Below are positions 10,870 to 20,728 of a stretch of DNA of 33,913 nucleotides, piece by piece. Source of the stretch: Acephala macrosclerotiorum (lineage: Eukaryota > Ascomycota > Leotiomycetes > Helotiales > Mollisiaceae). Numbering within the stretch: position 1 is the stretch's first letter; each line of letters begins with the position of its first letter. Where the stretch lies: positions 1 to 33,913 of the forward strand of contig MU119649.1 of the NCBI GenBank assembly GCA_014904845.1. The letters run 5' to 3'. Below the pieces are notes generated by a model. That model saw only the letters and a program-made list of their open reading frames with translations. It did not search any database and had not been told where the DNA came from. The position numbers and the translations under genes were made by a program.

Positions 10870-13336
10870 CTAGTGCGTGAGAAAATACTGCAACATTTTT
10901 GGATAATTTGGCATCCCCAATGCAGTTACAGGATCCTGTTCATCAAGATCTCGGAGTCAGCTAACTTCTTTTGTGTGTTTCAAGAGCACAAATGCATGTC
11001 TTCGGAGTGTGTCTGGAGCACAGTTGGAGTGCAGATGAAACAATGCACTCCAGAGACATGCCAGAAGAGGGAATAATTCTCCAAGAAATTGACACTTACC
11101 CATCCTGGAGAAGCCGAAGACCCGGCTGTACTACATCCTGGATTCGATCCGTTCGTGATATCATTTAAAAGGTATGGGTGAGCATAGAGCGTAGGAGCTA
11201 ACGCTTGTCGGCTGGAACGTCTTCTCTGGCTTCGGATTTTGATAGCTTACCGATGAACCCGACAGGACCTTTTCCAATATTCAGCCTAGCTTCATTGATC
11301 AAGGTGATCACCGCACCAAATGTAGGTACTGATGCCGATGTTCCATGCAAATGGTACTTATAGCCTCCCGATAAGGCAACGACGTACTTAGCTCCATCTG
11401 CGCTCACGTCAGGGTAGCCTCGCATTCGCTGGGAGTTGAAGCGATCTGCTTCGTATGGTGGGGGATTGTATTTGAACCAGGACTTCAATGCTTGCGACTG
11501 ATATGAAGGCATTGGAGACAGTTTCGAGAAGCCACATCCAGAAGCGATTTTCGTTGCACATGCAATCTCCGGCTCAGTGATTGAGGCATTGGACTTGATC
11601 CGCGTCGCGCTGACAGAGAGCACGTATGGACACGTGCTTGGGAAGCTGGGAATAAACATACCAGATGAGCCATCGTTGTAGCTATTCATAGAAGGGTCGA
11701 GATACCTTCCTTAGGAATCAGCTACACCGAAATCCGATGAGCAGTAAAGGAAGATGGTACCCGCAAGGCCCAGTTTTGCATACTCGTTGCATTGTCGAGT
11801 CTCGTATGCGGGACTGAGGTCATGCTCGTTGTACGAATAGGACGTGCTGATAGTCTTTGTTGCCGCATGACCACCGCAATTGCGAGGACCAGTGTAACCA
11901 CCAGGGAGCGGATTCGGGTATATAGCGTCAATGGTAGGACTGGTTACATTATCTGTCGAGTCCAGGTCGGAACAATATGATGCATCGATCGAATCGAGGA
12001 AGTTATTAAGCGATGTAAAGCCGGTCTCTACGAGATCGCCCACCTGATACAGAGTGACATTCAGCGGATTTACGAGCGCCATAGCATACTGTAGATCCAG
12101 ACTTGACACCGTGTTCTGGCCAAGATTTGGAGTGTTGTAGATATTGCCTCCATCGACTAAGAGGAGAGTAGGACGCTTTTGAACCTGTTGGCTATCGGTT
12201 ACTGCACTTTCGGATGTTTGATGAAGCGGCCACTGAGAATGGCCTACAAAGTGGAAGAACGATGATGAGGGGTAATCCGCCCGGGCGGAGCAGAGGATGA
12301 AGTGTGGTACTTGGTTTTTTAAGTAATTGCTGAAGAATCTATCAAGATCGGAGCCTAGGTATCACTGTGGCGTGTATTCAACAACCCCAAAACTGTTACT
12401 GGGCTGATGCCCGTCAGCCTTCATTCAGTCGTGATGACTTAACATGGTAGCCTCTCGGGCATGCTAGCATTGGGCAGCAGGAAAGCTAGAATTACTCACA
12501 TTCGTTCTCATAGTCGGAGGCAGTGTTGGGATGCCATATAGCGCCCGTAGACAATCAGGCGTCATATTATTTGAGCAATCTTGAAGATTGTTTAAAATAG
12601 GGTTCGCGACAGGTGATGCTTTTGGAAGCTATGGTTTCCCCCAAGGACCAAATCCGGATCTCTTCCTATTACCAGTCCAACGATTGTCACGAGGGATAAG
12701 TTTGGTGTCGAAGTGAATGGTGGGTGTGATGAAGTCGATATGAGACTGCACGTGCCTGAGTTTGGTCAGCTTTTGGCTATCTCTCTCACACAGAGATGAA
12801 AGAAGCGAGAACGAGGCTGCCGAGAAATGTAGGAATGATCTTACCGAGGAACATGATACGCATGACAAGCAACACGGCCCTGCCCCGTGATTTCGTGTTC
12901 ATACAGATGATACTCCGTTCTAAGGAGAATCTCTGCCTATTCCAACGTCGCATTGAAATGCAACCAGCCCGAAGATCTCGACTTTGTGATCCTATCCCGA
13001 GTAATACCAGCAACAAGTAGCCACTCGTGGGCTGCGCTGATGGTTTCTTGGCTAGGAGCGAAAGTGTCCAGAATCTTCACATACAACCAATGTTTGCCAT
13101 ATTCCGCTAAACCTGGAGTTGATATTCTCATTAGATGGCTCTCGAGATTGTGAAACTGAGACTGTTTCAAGGCAACTCTCATCGGTAGGATACGTTCTGG
13201 ATGCATTCTCGAAAGGCCTGATCCAACCTTCCGGCATGACCACCATTCGTTCGTGAATTACATGCTTCCAATCTAACGGATACACAAAAGTGAACAGATT
13301 CCGAAGAATCGGCACCAAAAGGAAAAACAAGTACAT
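10870..13336 (-). pseudogene. Sedolisin (S53, tripeptidyl-peptidase-like) protease pseudogene
   Basis: All parts of a secreted sedolisin can be followed: signal peptide from ATG 13336 (MYLFFLLVPILRNLFTF), propeptide (LPMRVALKQS, YGKHW, DTFAPS), HIDFITPTIHFD, CLRALYGIP, SLDLQYAMALV, oxyanion-hole Asp in SSDFGVA, the serine motif GTSASVPTFG, NDITNGSNPGC and end PNYPKMLQYFLTH. Exons: 13336-12845, 12755-12500, 12403-12311, 12184-11251, 11197-11100, 10935-10870; all five introns keep GT-AG ends and phase. Lesions: a frameshift near 13200-13235, TAG 12937-12939, TAG 12629-12631, TGA 12362-12364 and TAA 11711-11713. In addition, the catalytic Glu of the ExxxD motif reads Val (VSSLD). Intact relatives are secreted acid peptidases releasing tripeptides. 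With four stops, a sequencing error is not a sufficient explanation. Confidence 0.93.
10995..11060. repeat. Hairpin-forming inverted repeat in sedolisin last intron
   Basis: TGGAGTGCA (11025-11033) pairs perfectly with TGCACTCCA (11044-11052) around a 10-nt loop, and CATGTCT (10995-11001) pairs with AGACATG (11054-11060) on the outside. The structure sits in the 164-nt last intron of the protease pseudogene, which is longer than the gene's other four introns (53-126 nt). Confidence 0.5.
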
Positions 13337-14571
13337 TCTGAAATGGAAGACACGCGCCACCTCGATATCGAATGTACAAACCTACACTTCATATTTAACA
13401 CTGGTGCAAGAATTGCTGCAAGATATTATTTTGAGAAATGGCCCGGCACGGAGGTTCTCGATCGCGAGGTTTAATTAATGGCACCCTCTTGCACGGCACG
13501 GGACCACCGAGTCCTTATGAATATGTGTTCCAAGAACTGCAAGTGTGAAAGATTGGTCGTGGCTAAATACAAATACCGGCAAGAGCGCTAGGTTGGGAAA
13601 CAAAGAATATCAGGACACTTGTCACGGGCTGCCTCAAGAACAGGAAGATCGACGCGGGGCGAAGGCTCGAGACGGCCTAGAAGGAACATTGATTTGACAA
13701 AGTGGAGTGAAAAGATGCTCACGGAGATGCGGAGAATGTTTGCCAAGATAATAAAATAACTGGAAAATCAGACGAATTAAGCAGATTGCTTTGCTATGAA
13801 CGATCTATGATAATGCCAGAAATGTAATGCATCTCACCACCGGAGATCCAAAGCCATCCTATACATCAATATAGACAAGAATTTGCGCCCCTCCTCCTAT
13901 GCGCCTTGTTGCCGTTCTCGATCCCACCTATTGCTTTACCCCGGCCATTTTATATTCCAAAATGTCCCACCACCCGCCAACATCAGTAATGTCGATCGTC
14001 TCATTTTCATCTCATCTCTCCATTAATGTCATCTCCCACATAAGAATAGAAAGCAAAATTGTATCCCAAAAAGGCATGATCCATATGCGCACGCTAAATA
14101 TTCGACAAAGATGAAAAGGAAATGGTATCAAGTAATGCACCGCTCCAAAGTCCCAACGCAAAAATAATCATCATAAAATCAGACACAGCCTCCTCTAGTC
14201 TGATAGAAACACAACCAAGACAAAAATGCCTGGCTGTGTGAACTAGGAAAAAGAACCTGCCCGCGGCATATCCCGAACACCGCTCTCGAGTCGAACCCCA
14301 GAAGACTGACGTTTCACACTGGCGAGCTACCTAAAATGTAGGTACTAAGACAGATGATGCTTAAAACCGTCCCCCATACCATGACAATCACGAGCAAAAC
14401 AGGCTAGACGTGGAGCCCAAGCTATGAGATTGCCATCAATGAAGAAGCAGCCACTCCTCATACTCCATTCAAGAATAGCTCGTCGTTTGTGATATCGAGT
14501 CTTGGGGGATAGACTGGTGGAGGTATAGGAGAGAGTGGATGTTATGTCGAGGTAAGGGTCGTGTTGTTCAT
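13337..14571. other. Intergenic, nothing recognised
   Basis: About 1.2 kb lies upstream of the dead protease and downstream of the ULD gene, so it should contain the old protease promoter and the ULD gene's 3' UTR. The longest open frame is a 71-codon stretch at 13899-14114 with no recognisable motif. No tRNA-like or repeat structure was seen. Confidence 0.5.
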
Positions 14572-17318
14572 CTACTTCTTCCTCGCTTTCCGACTAGTTA
14601 GTTCCTTAGTAGTAAGTAAATAATATAAAGACATACCTTTTGATGGTTTAGATGCAGGTTTTCCAGCCATCCAGCTCAGCACTCCCTTGGGAGGTTCCGG
14701 TTTCCGTCTAGACTTTAGTGGTGGAGAACCTGGCTTCATGACCATAATGGGAGGACCACCAAGGCCGCCTCCATCACGACCTGGCGGCGGACGAGGAGGT
14801 GGCCCACCAGGCCCAGGCCAGCCATGCGGTGGTGGTGGAGGAGGTCCCGCGCCCCCTCGGTGAGTTGATGGCGGAGGACCTGGAGGGGGACCGCGAGATG
14901 AGGTATGATGACCCCTGCTCCCTGGCCGCCGCTCTCCACCAGGATGGAATTGATGACCATGCATAGGACCAGGAGGATGGTGTGGTTTTGGTTCAGGCAT
15001 TGGCCACATGTGCATTGTGATGGACCAGTCTGGTTCAATCATTGTTTCCCATACTTGAGGTAGGATGATTTCTCCATTTGGTCCAATCAAGTCATAATGC
15101 CCTTCCTGTACATGAGGTCCGATGACATCAACGTGCAAGAATGCCTGCTTGATCAATTCCTCCATACCCTTGAGAATGTTAGCACGAGCCGTTAGCCTAG
15201 AATTTGAGACAACTTACATCCCACTGTGCGCACAAATGGAATGGGAAGCTGAACTTTCGGCCGACAGCATCCTTGAACTTGATCGGTTTCTTCTTGTCCT
15301 CTCCAGGTGGAGCCATCGCTTTGGCCAGGGCCTCAGCAGCCTCTTTCTTCATTTTGGCCTCGCTTTCCTCGAACTCCTTTTTCGCCTTCGCAGCCTCCTC
15401 CTTCAACCTCGCCGCCTCATCAGCAGCCTCCTTCTTGACTCGGGCGAGCTCAGCAGCGGCGTCTGCTTTCGCCTTCTCCTCATTAGCCTTGTCTTCGGCT
15501 TTCTTGCGCTCCTCCTCGGCAGCTTTCTTCGCATTCTCAACGCCCTTTGCCATTGCCTTTTCTCTCTCCTCCTTCAGCTTCTTTTCCCAAGCAGCCTTCT
15601 CCTCTGCGGCCTTCTTGGTTGCTTCAGCAGCGGCTTCAGCAGCTGCTTTCTGTCCAGCCTCGAAGTTGGCCAAGGCAATCTTCTTCTCCTCCTCGAGCTT
15701 CCGCTCCCACATGATCTTTTCCTCGGCTGCCTTCTTTGCTGCGGCCTCTCGCTCCTCAGCTGCCTTTTTCTGAGCAGCTTCATAAGCCGCGAGGACGGCC
15801 TTCTTCTCCTCCTCAACCTTTCGCTCCCATGCTGCTTTCTCCTCGGCAGCTCGCTTCGCCGCTTCAGCGCTAGCTTTAGCAACAGCCCTTTGCGCTTCCT
15901 CATGCAGCTCCAGCGCTCTCTTCTTCTCCTCCTCCACCTTCCGCTCCCATGCTGCTTTCTCCTCGGCAGCTCGCTTCGCCGCTTCAGCGCTAGCTTTAGC
16001 AGCAGCCCTTTGCGCTTCCTCATGCAGCTCTAGCGCTCTCTTCTTCTCCTCCTCCACCTTCTTTTCCCACGCGGCCTTCTCTTCCGCAGCTCTCTTCGCG
16101 GCTAGTTCTCTCTCTTCTGCAGCAGCCTTCTGGGCAGCCTCATAAGCTGCTAGAACAGCTTTCTTCTCATCCTCCACCTTCTTCTCCCAGGCAGCTCTTT
16201 CCTCAGCTGCCTTCTTTGCTGCCTCCGCCTGTGCCTTGGCTTCAGCATCTTTCGCCTCCTTTTCTGCCAACTCCTTCTGAGCTCTCTCAGCCCTCTCGGC
16301 TAATTCCTTTCGCGCCCTTGCTTCCTTCTCTTGCAAGTCTCGCTGAGCCCTTTCAGCCTCCAGCTTTTGATTTCTCATCATGTCGTCGAGTACCATAAGC
16401 TTCTTCTCGATCTCTGGATCTAACGCTGGTGGCCCAATGACAGAGGGCTCGCTTGGTGGCCAGTGAGGATGATACTGTCCGCCGTATCCCCCTGGACCAC
16501 CAGGTTGTTGTCCGTGCATATAACCTGGATAACCATTGTTGAACCCACCGTGATGCTGAGGGAATTGAGCTAATTCATGTCCACCATAAACGCCTGGGGT
16601 GCTATGACCTGAGTGATGTTGGCCGTTGAAGTACCCAGCCCCTCCACCACCGGGTGCTGGTTGGGGAGAGAAGGGGTTTTGAGGATTGTACTGAAATCCC
16701 CCTGGAGCCCCATACTGTGTCAACGCACCTGGAGCAGCTCCAAATGGAGGTGCATATGGAGCTGTGGGAGGCCCAGAGTAAGATGATTGGGCATAGCCGG
16801 GCGAGGGCCGTCCGTAAGGCCCCTGCTGAGGTGCTGGGTACCCCTAAGTGAAAGATGTTAGCATTATATACGATAGCTTTGAGATGAGGACTAGACTTAC
16901 CCGCCCGTAGCCTGGATAATCGTCTTCCAGTGTGCTTGATGGAGCCGCCGGCACAGGATGCCGGTGTATACGCGTAGGCGCTCTTCGACTTCGCTCTGTG
17001 GTTGTGTGTCGTCGAGTGGGAGCTCGCGACGATGGGGGTGGCCTGCTTTCACTCGTCCTGTAACGTGCACCTGTTCTTGGTCTTGAAGCCGGTCTCGATG
17101 CAGAGTCTGAGGGTTCGATCTCGTCGCTGTATACGCCCTGCCAAGATTCGTCTGAAGATGCTTCGTCGTCCGTAAAGTCTTCAGAGCGATCGGAGGAATG
17201 CGAGCGTGAGGCGCTGTTTGTTGGTGAACTTCTATGGGAATCGACCGTTATTATAGTTGCTAAAAGGTGAAACGGTTAGCATAGCTCGAGAGAAATGTTG
17301 GAAAGAAGACTTGCGCAT
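14572..17318 (-). CDS. Large coiled-coil protein with fungal ubiquitin-like (ULD) domain
   Basis: Exons 17318-17315, 17259-16901, 16843-15218 and 15168-14572 keep phase and give 861 aa. Order: Ser/Arg-rich disordered head (about 1-120), Gly/Tyr/Pro/His-rich segment (122-255), a long Ala/Glu/Lys coiled coil (about 259-635, repeats such as EEKAAWEKKVEEEKK), a fungal-type ULD domain (about 638-722: KFKDAVGRKFSFPFHLC, then MEELIKQAFLHVDVIGPHV and GHYDLIGPNGEIILPQVWE) and a Pro/Gly/His-rich tail. Function unknown; the architecture suggests a scaffold. The start is uncertain: ATG 17318 followed by a GC-AG intron (17260-17314) gives MPTIITVD, but an upstream exon using a GTGAGA donor near 17354 is possible. 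Near the 3' end a GTATGT...CTAG intron (14592-14634) could replace the last residues with VGKRGRSR. ULD assignment rests on remembered family sequence. Confidence 0.8.
15822..16060 (-). repeat. Near-identical 120-bp in-frame tandem repeat
   Basis: Inside the coiled-coil coding region, about 119 bp are repeated head to tail (roughly 15822-15940 and 15942-16060) with only a few base differences, for example AACAG versus AGCAG and CTCCAG versus CTCTAG. Each unit encodes 40 residues containing EEKAAWERKVEEEKK and ALELHEEAQRA. Neighbouring units are clearly related but far more diverged, so this pair is a recent duplication or has been homogenised by gene conversion. Confidence 0.85.
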
Positions 17319-17776
17319 CGGAAGTGATCCCTGAGAGGAATTATCTCTCACTCGATCTTCTGCCAGAGAGATCGGAGTGGAGATAACCTAGCTGAGAGAG
17401 GAGGGTTTTGCGACAAGCAACGCAGAATTGACTTCTCTTTCCGTGGAGGTAGACGCGCGGTTGATGTTCGTGCGTGCGCAGAGTGTATTGTGTTCTCTTG
17501 TTGATAATCTGGCGGTGTTGGTTCGAAGCCTGGCGCGAAAGGAGCGTCGAAAGCGGGAAGGCGATCGTTACGACTGTCAATGTTCTGGTGTTGTCGGACG
17601 TGTGGTCCTGGATCGCAGTCCGTCGAGGAATCTTTGCGCGACGAGGAGTGAGTGGTTGGAGGAGAGGAGAGGAGTGAGTGAGTGAGGGTTCTAGAAATGC
17701 TGCCGAGGGGTGTGTTAGCGCATAGCTCTTCATGTGGAACCTCCTTTGGGCTAAGGGGAAGCAGAGTGAAAGCACA

Positions 17777-17800
17777 GGGAGAGGGGAGGGGAGGGGGAGG
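17777..17800 (+). other. G-quadruplex-type G-run cluster
   Basis: Four runs of three to five G separated by one to three bases fit the usual G-quadruplex pattern. It lies about 460 bp upstream of the ULD-protein start, so on that gene's template (plus) strand. No direct evidence of folding. Confidence 0.5.
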
Positions 17801-18158
17801 TCAGGCTCAGGCTCGACGTAATTTGTCTGAGCGCGACGACATCCAATACGTCCAGATGCCTCATACCGGCGGCAGCGCCACTACGGCAGCAGCAACTGGG
17901 ATCATCTCTGGAAATGCTCCTTTCACCCCTTCGCTGGGACTTCGATTCTTCCGCCTGATCTCCGCACTCGACGGAGCAACCTCGACGAGGAGGCCACACA
18001 CGGTCGCCTGCGGGAATGCCCGTGTAGAGTCGAGCATGAACCAGGGAGTTAAAACGTACGACGTACCTTGACCTATTCAAGCCCGACGAGCGGCCTGCAG
18101 AGTTTCTTTGGGGGGCTACGGCGGAGCTCTGAAACCGTCCGAGTGTGGAGGGTCGCTC

Positions 18159-18188
18159 CTTGTGAGTGAGAGTGAGAGTGAGAGTGAG
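18159..18188 (+). repeat. (GTGAGA)n simple repeat
   Basis: A short run of about five GTGAGA/GTGAGT units in intergenic DNA. No function is suggested. Confidence 0.8.
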
Positions 18189-18501
18189 ATAGCCGGCGCG
18201 GTGGTGTCAAGGTGCGTTGAGGGCAGAGCCGAGACTAGACGATCGAGTCGAAGAGCAAAAGTCGGTGTCTTGTTGATTCTCGATTGATAGATGTAAGCAC
18301 GCAGAAGATGTGGTTGTCCAGGTGTTCGCTTCGGGCTGTTGGCCCAGTGCTCTAGTCGGTGTCGGCGAGAAGAGAAAAGAAAGTGCGTTCTGGTGCGTTC
18401 CTGGAGCCAATAGGAATTGACTTCGGTGTCCTTGGATGGGGATCGCAAGAACAAATCTTACAATCTCAGAATGTGGAAATAAAGATAAAAATGGTGGAGT
18501 G

Positions 18502-18530
18502 AAGTTAAGTTAAGTTAAGTAAAGTTAGGG
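18502..18530 (+). repeat. (AAGTT)n short tandem repeat
   Basis: About four to five AAGTT units end in AAAGTTAGGG. The resemblance to a telomere unit at the very end is a single copy and is not meaningful. Confidence 0.7.
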
Positions 18531-19230
18531 CGTGGGAGTCCTTCAGCGGTTGCGCAGCTTTCTCTTATTTTTGACGAAGTGGCGATGAAGAAGCTCCTGT
18601 TCACTCATACTTGTTGGATCCAGAGACTGCGTGGTCCGTGGAGATGGTTGCAAGTGGGAATTGCGCTGCGGTTGACAAGAAGCTTTTTTAAGGTGGAGAG
18701 TCAGCTGTTATGCGTTTTGTGCCTTGATACTCTATTTATTTATACAGATAATTGAATCATGCCTTGCCCTCGCTGAAACTCCTGCGTTGGCAAGGAGTCA
18801 CTGAAAAAATTTCCCTGCTCTCATGAAGACAAAGATGAGCCTCCGCACAGTCCCGAAATCCCCGTCACCGCCAGAGTCTTAGGCAGCGAAACGGCCAGTG
18901 AAGGGGCCCAAGAATCCCAACATGCGTTCGACATAACGCCACCTCCATAATTAGTCGTTCAAAATACCAAGGACTACACTGAGCGGTGCCAACAAAGCGG
19001 CTGTCCCCGCTCTGAGTGAGGCTGATCAGCGAAAGTTGGGCTCTGAGAGCCCAATCCAATTGTGCCATTCTTGAAGATTGGATGTCGTATCCCGAAAGCG
19101 GAGCATTACGATCCAGGAGAAAATAGTGTCCCTTGCATCCTTCATCGATTCCTTCGATCCTCGCGACAAATGTCCTAGAGAGGACGGGCAATTGGAAATC
19201 GGCTCGGAATGGGTTGAAATGATGCGCGAT

Positions 19231-20345
19231 TCAGCGAGTTAATTTTCTAGCATCTGTCTCCAGCAAGGCCTTCGCGGCGATCAATTCAGCCTCATCATAT
19301 CCTCTCCACCCAGGTTCACCCCGTTTTCGTAGGATCTCGGATAGTTTAGCTGTGGCGGTCTCATTTAGACATTCCACCGTCTTTAAATCTGGCGCTGCCA
19401 GCACCGAATCTGACTTTGCCTGCCGGGATGTTTGCGGACCTGTTAGGAGTCGATTGGTTGTCTGTGATTTGTTAGGACTTGGCCGGTTGAAACACGTGTA
19501 GAGGAACACGTACCAATTTCAATCCATAATACCCACGAAGATAGTCGTCACACAATTCTATGCTTCGACAGAATCTCCGAAGCGATTCTGCAAGGTACTT
19601 TTCTGCTCCAGCCTCACCGGAAATAGCTGCCATGTATAGAATTTCACCTAGTCTGGCATGCATCTTCCAAAGCAATTAGCAATTGTTTCGAGAAAGGTGT
19701 GACTCTTTACTGACATTCCAAGCGTAAGGGGTGATTAGAAGCACCTCCTCCAAGGCAAAAATAGCCTGTTGGTACAAGCCCTGCGATGCGTATAGATCTG
19801 CCAGTTCAGCCCAGGCTTCAGCGTCGGTAGGGGAGGAATCGAGGAATTGGTTTAGGGCAGTAATTGCCTCGGTCGTCTTCTTGAGGGACTTTAGGAGGGC
19901 GATGCGGCGCTTTGTGATGGGCTGATGGTGTCAGTATAGAGAGAGTTTACTTCTCCTGGGGACATACTATATTGCTCGAGTCCTTCTCCAGGATGGCTTC
20001 GTACTCCTCCAGTACCTGCTTGAGCGCAGCATCGTCACCTGCAGTAGCCTCTTGAAACAATCCTCTCAATGCCATCAATCTTTCGTTCTCGGCACCGAAC
20101 CGGGCTGTAAGTCTCTCCAGGCACAGGTGTGCGGATTGTTCGTCTCCAGTGCGTAAACATGAGAGCATGAGATTCTCATAGGTTATCCATAACTCAGGCG
20201 ACTCCGCGGCGGACCATAGAGAGCTCAATGAGTAGGGAGAGATTGATGACGGCGTGCTTTGTAGCAGTATTGGTGCCTGTTGTGAGAGTTGGAGAGCCAC
20301 GTTTGGTGGCAGGTGTGCCGGGGGATGTAGGAGCGAAGAAGTCAT
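19231..20345 (-). CDS. EMC2: ER membrane protein complex subunit 2 (EMC2)
   Basis: Four exons (20345-19968, 19921-19715, 19663-19514, 19461-19231) joined at phase 0 give 321 aa, the normal length of fungal EMC2. The protein is an all-helical TPR array: LWITYENLMLSCLRTGD, a repeat around LEEYEAILEKDSSN, then KRRIALLKSLKKTTEAI, DAEAWAELADLYASQGLYQQ, AIFALEEVLLITPYAWN, MHARLGEILYMAA and a conserved LRGYYGLKLTTNRLL segment. EMC2 is the cytosolic scaffold subunit of the EMC, the insertase that places weakly hydrophobic and tail-anchored membrane proteins in the ER. No signal or membrane segment is present, as expected. Introns are 46, 51 and 52 nt; the second has an unusual GTCAGT donor. Divergent from APL5 with 383 bp between starts. 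Confidence 0.92.
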
Positions 20346-20728
20346 GGCGTAAGATGGTCAAGATGGCGGCGGCGATGATCGAGTGCGGTCTGGGTAGAAG
20401 AAGAAGAAGCTCTTTTAATGCTTTAAGGAGGTCTTAGTTGCTGTAGAGAGCACGATGTATGCCGCAGGAGCTTAATGAAGCTCGAGCTCGGCACGCTGTT
20501 TTTACGGAAGGACTGACGCTAGTTGCATCTTTGGTGGGGGAACCTTAATGGACTTTCAATAGACGCGTGAGCACACTTGTTCGTTCAATACCGTGCCAAT
20601 CTATGCGAAATTATTCGGACTAGAGATGGTCGCAAACGGTATCTGAGAATACATTATGCCATCAGGGCTTCTGCGAGACCCTTCAGCATCCCTAACCCCG
20701 GAAGTCCTGACCAGACTGCTTGCCCAAA
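20346..20728. promoter_or_regulatory. Shared divergent promoter, EMC2 / APL5
   Basis: The 383 bp between the two starts must carry both promoters and 5' UTRs. No clear TATA box or known factor site was identified. Open frames crossing it are shadows of the neighbours. Confidence 0.5.

Larger units (their letters stand above)
17319..19230. other. Long intergenic/5' region with simple repeats
   Basis: About 1.9 kb lies between the ULD gene start and the EMC2 stop, both on the minus strand. It should hold the ULD gene's promoter and 5' UTR, possibly with an upstream exon near 17354, and the EMC2 3' UTR. It contains a G-rich tract (17777-17800), a (GTGAGA)n run (18159-18188) and an (AAGTT)n run (18502-18530). 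Open frames of 100-144 codons exist on both strands, but none has recognisable features and several start at non-ATG codons. Confidence 0.5.

Noticed and set aside
11690..11720. A short intron hiding the TAA in the sedolisin gene
   Set aside because: The only candidate (a 46-nt GTGTAG...AATAG segment) breaks the reading phase, and three other stops would remain.
15122..16033. 303-codon plus-strand open frame rich in Leu and Ser
   Set aside because: It is antisense to the Ala/Glu/Lys coiled-coil repeat; biased codons there leave the opposite strand open. The minus-strand gene has proper exons, phase and a domain.
17520..17530. GGTTCGAAGCC, a tRNA B-box-like sequence
   Set aside because: The flanking bases do not form a T-arm stem, and no A box or acceptor stem fits upstream.
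17341..17775. 144-codon minus-strand open frame upstream of the ULD gene
   Set aside because: No recognisable features. It could supply an N-terminal extension through a GTGAGA donor near 17354, so it is mentioned with the ULD gene but not called as a gene.
17682..18071. 129-codon plus-strand open frame
   Set aside because: It opens at a GTG codon, has low-complexity Gly/Arg content and matches no family I recognise.
18865..19191. 108-codon minus-strand open frame after EMC2
   Set aside because: It opens at a TTG codon, has no recognisable domain and probably lies in the EMC2 3' UTR.
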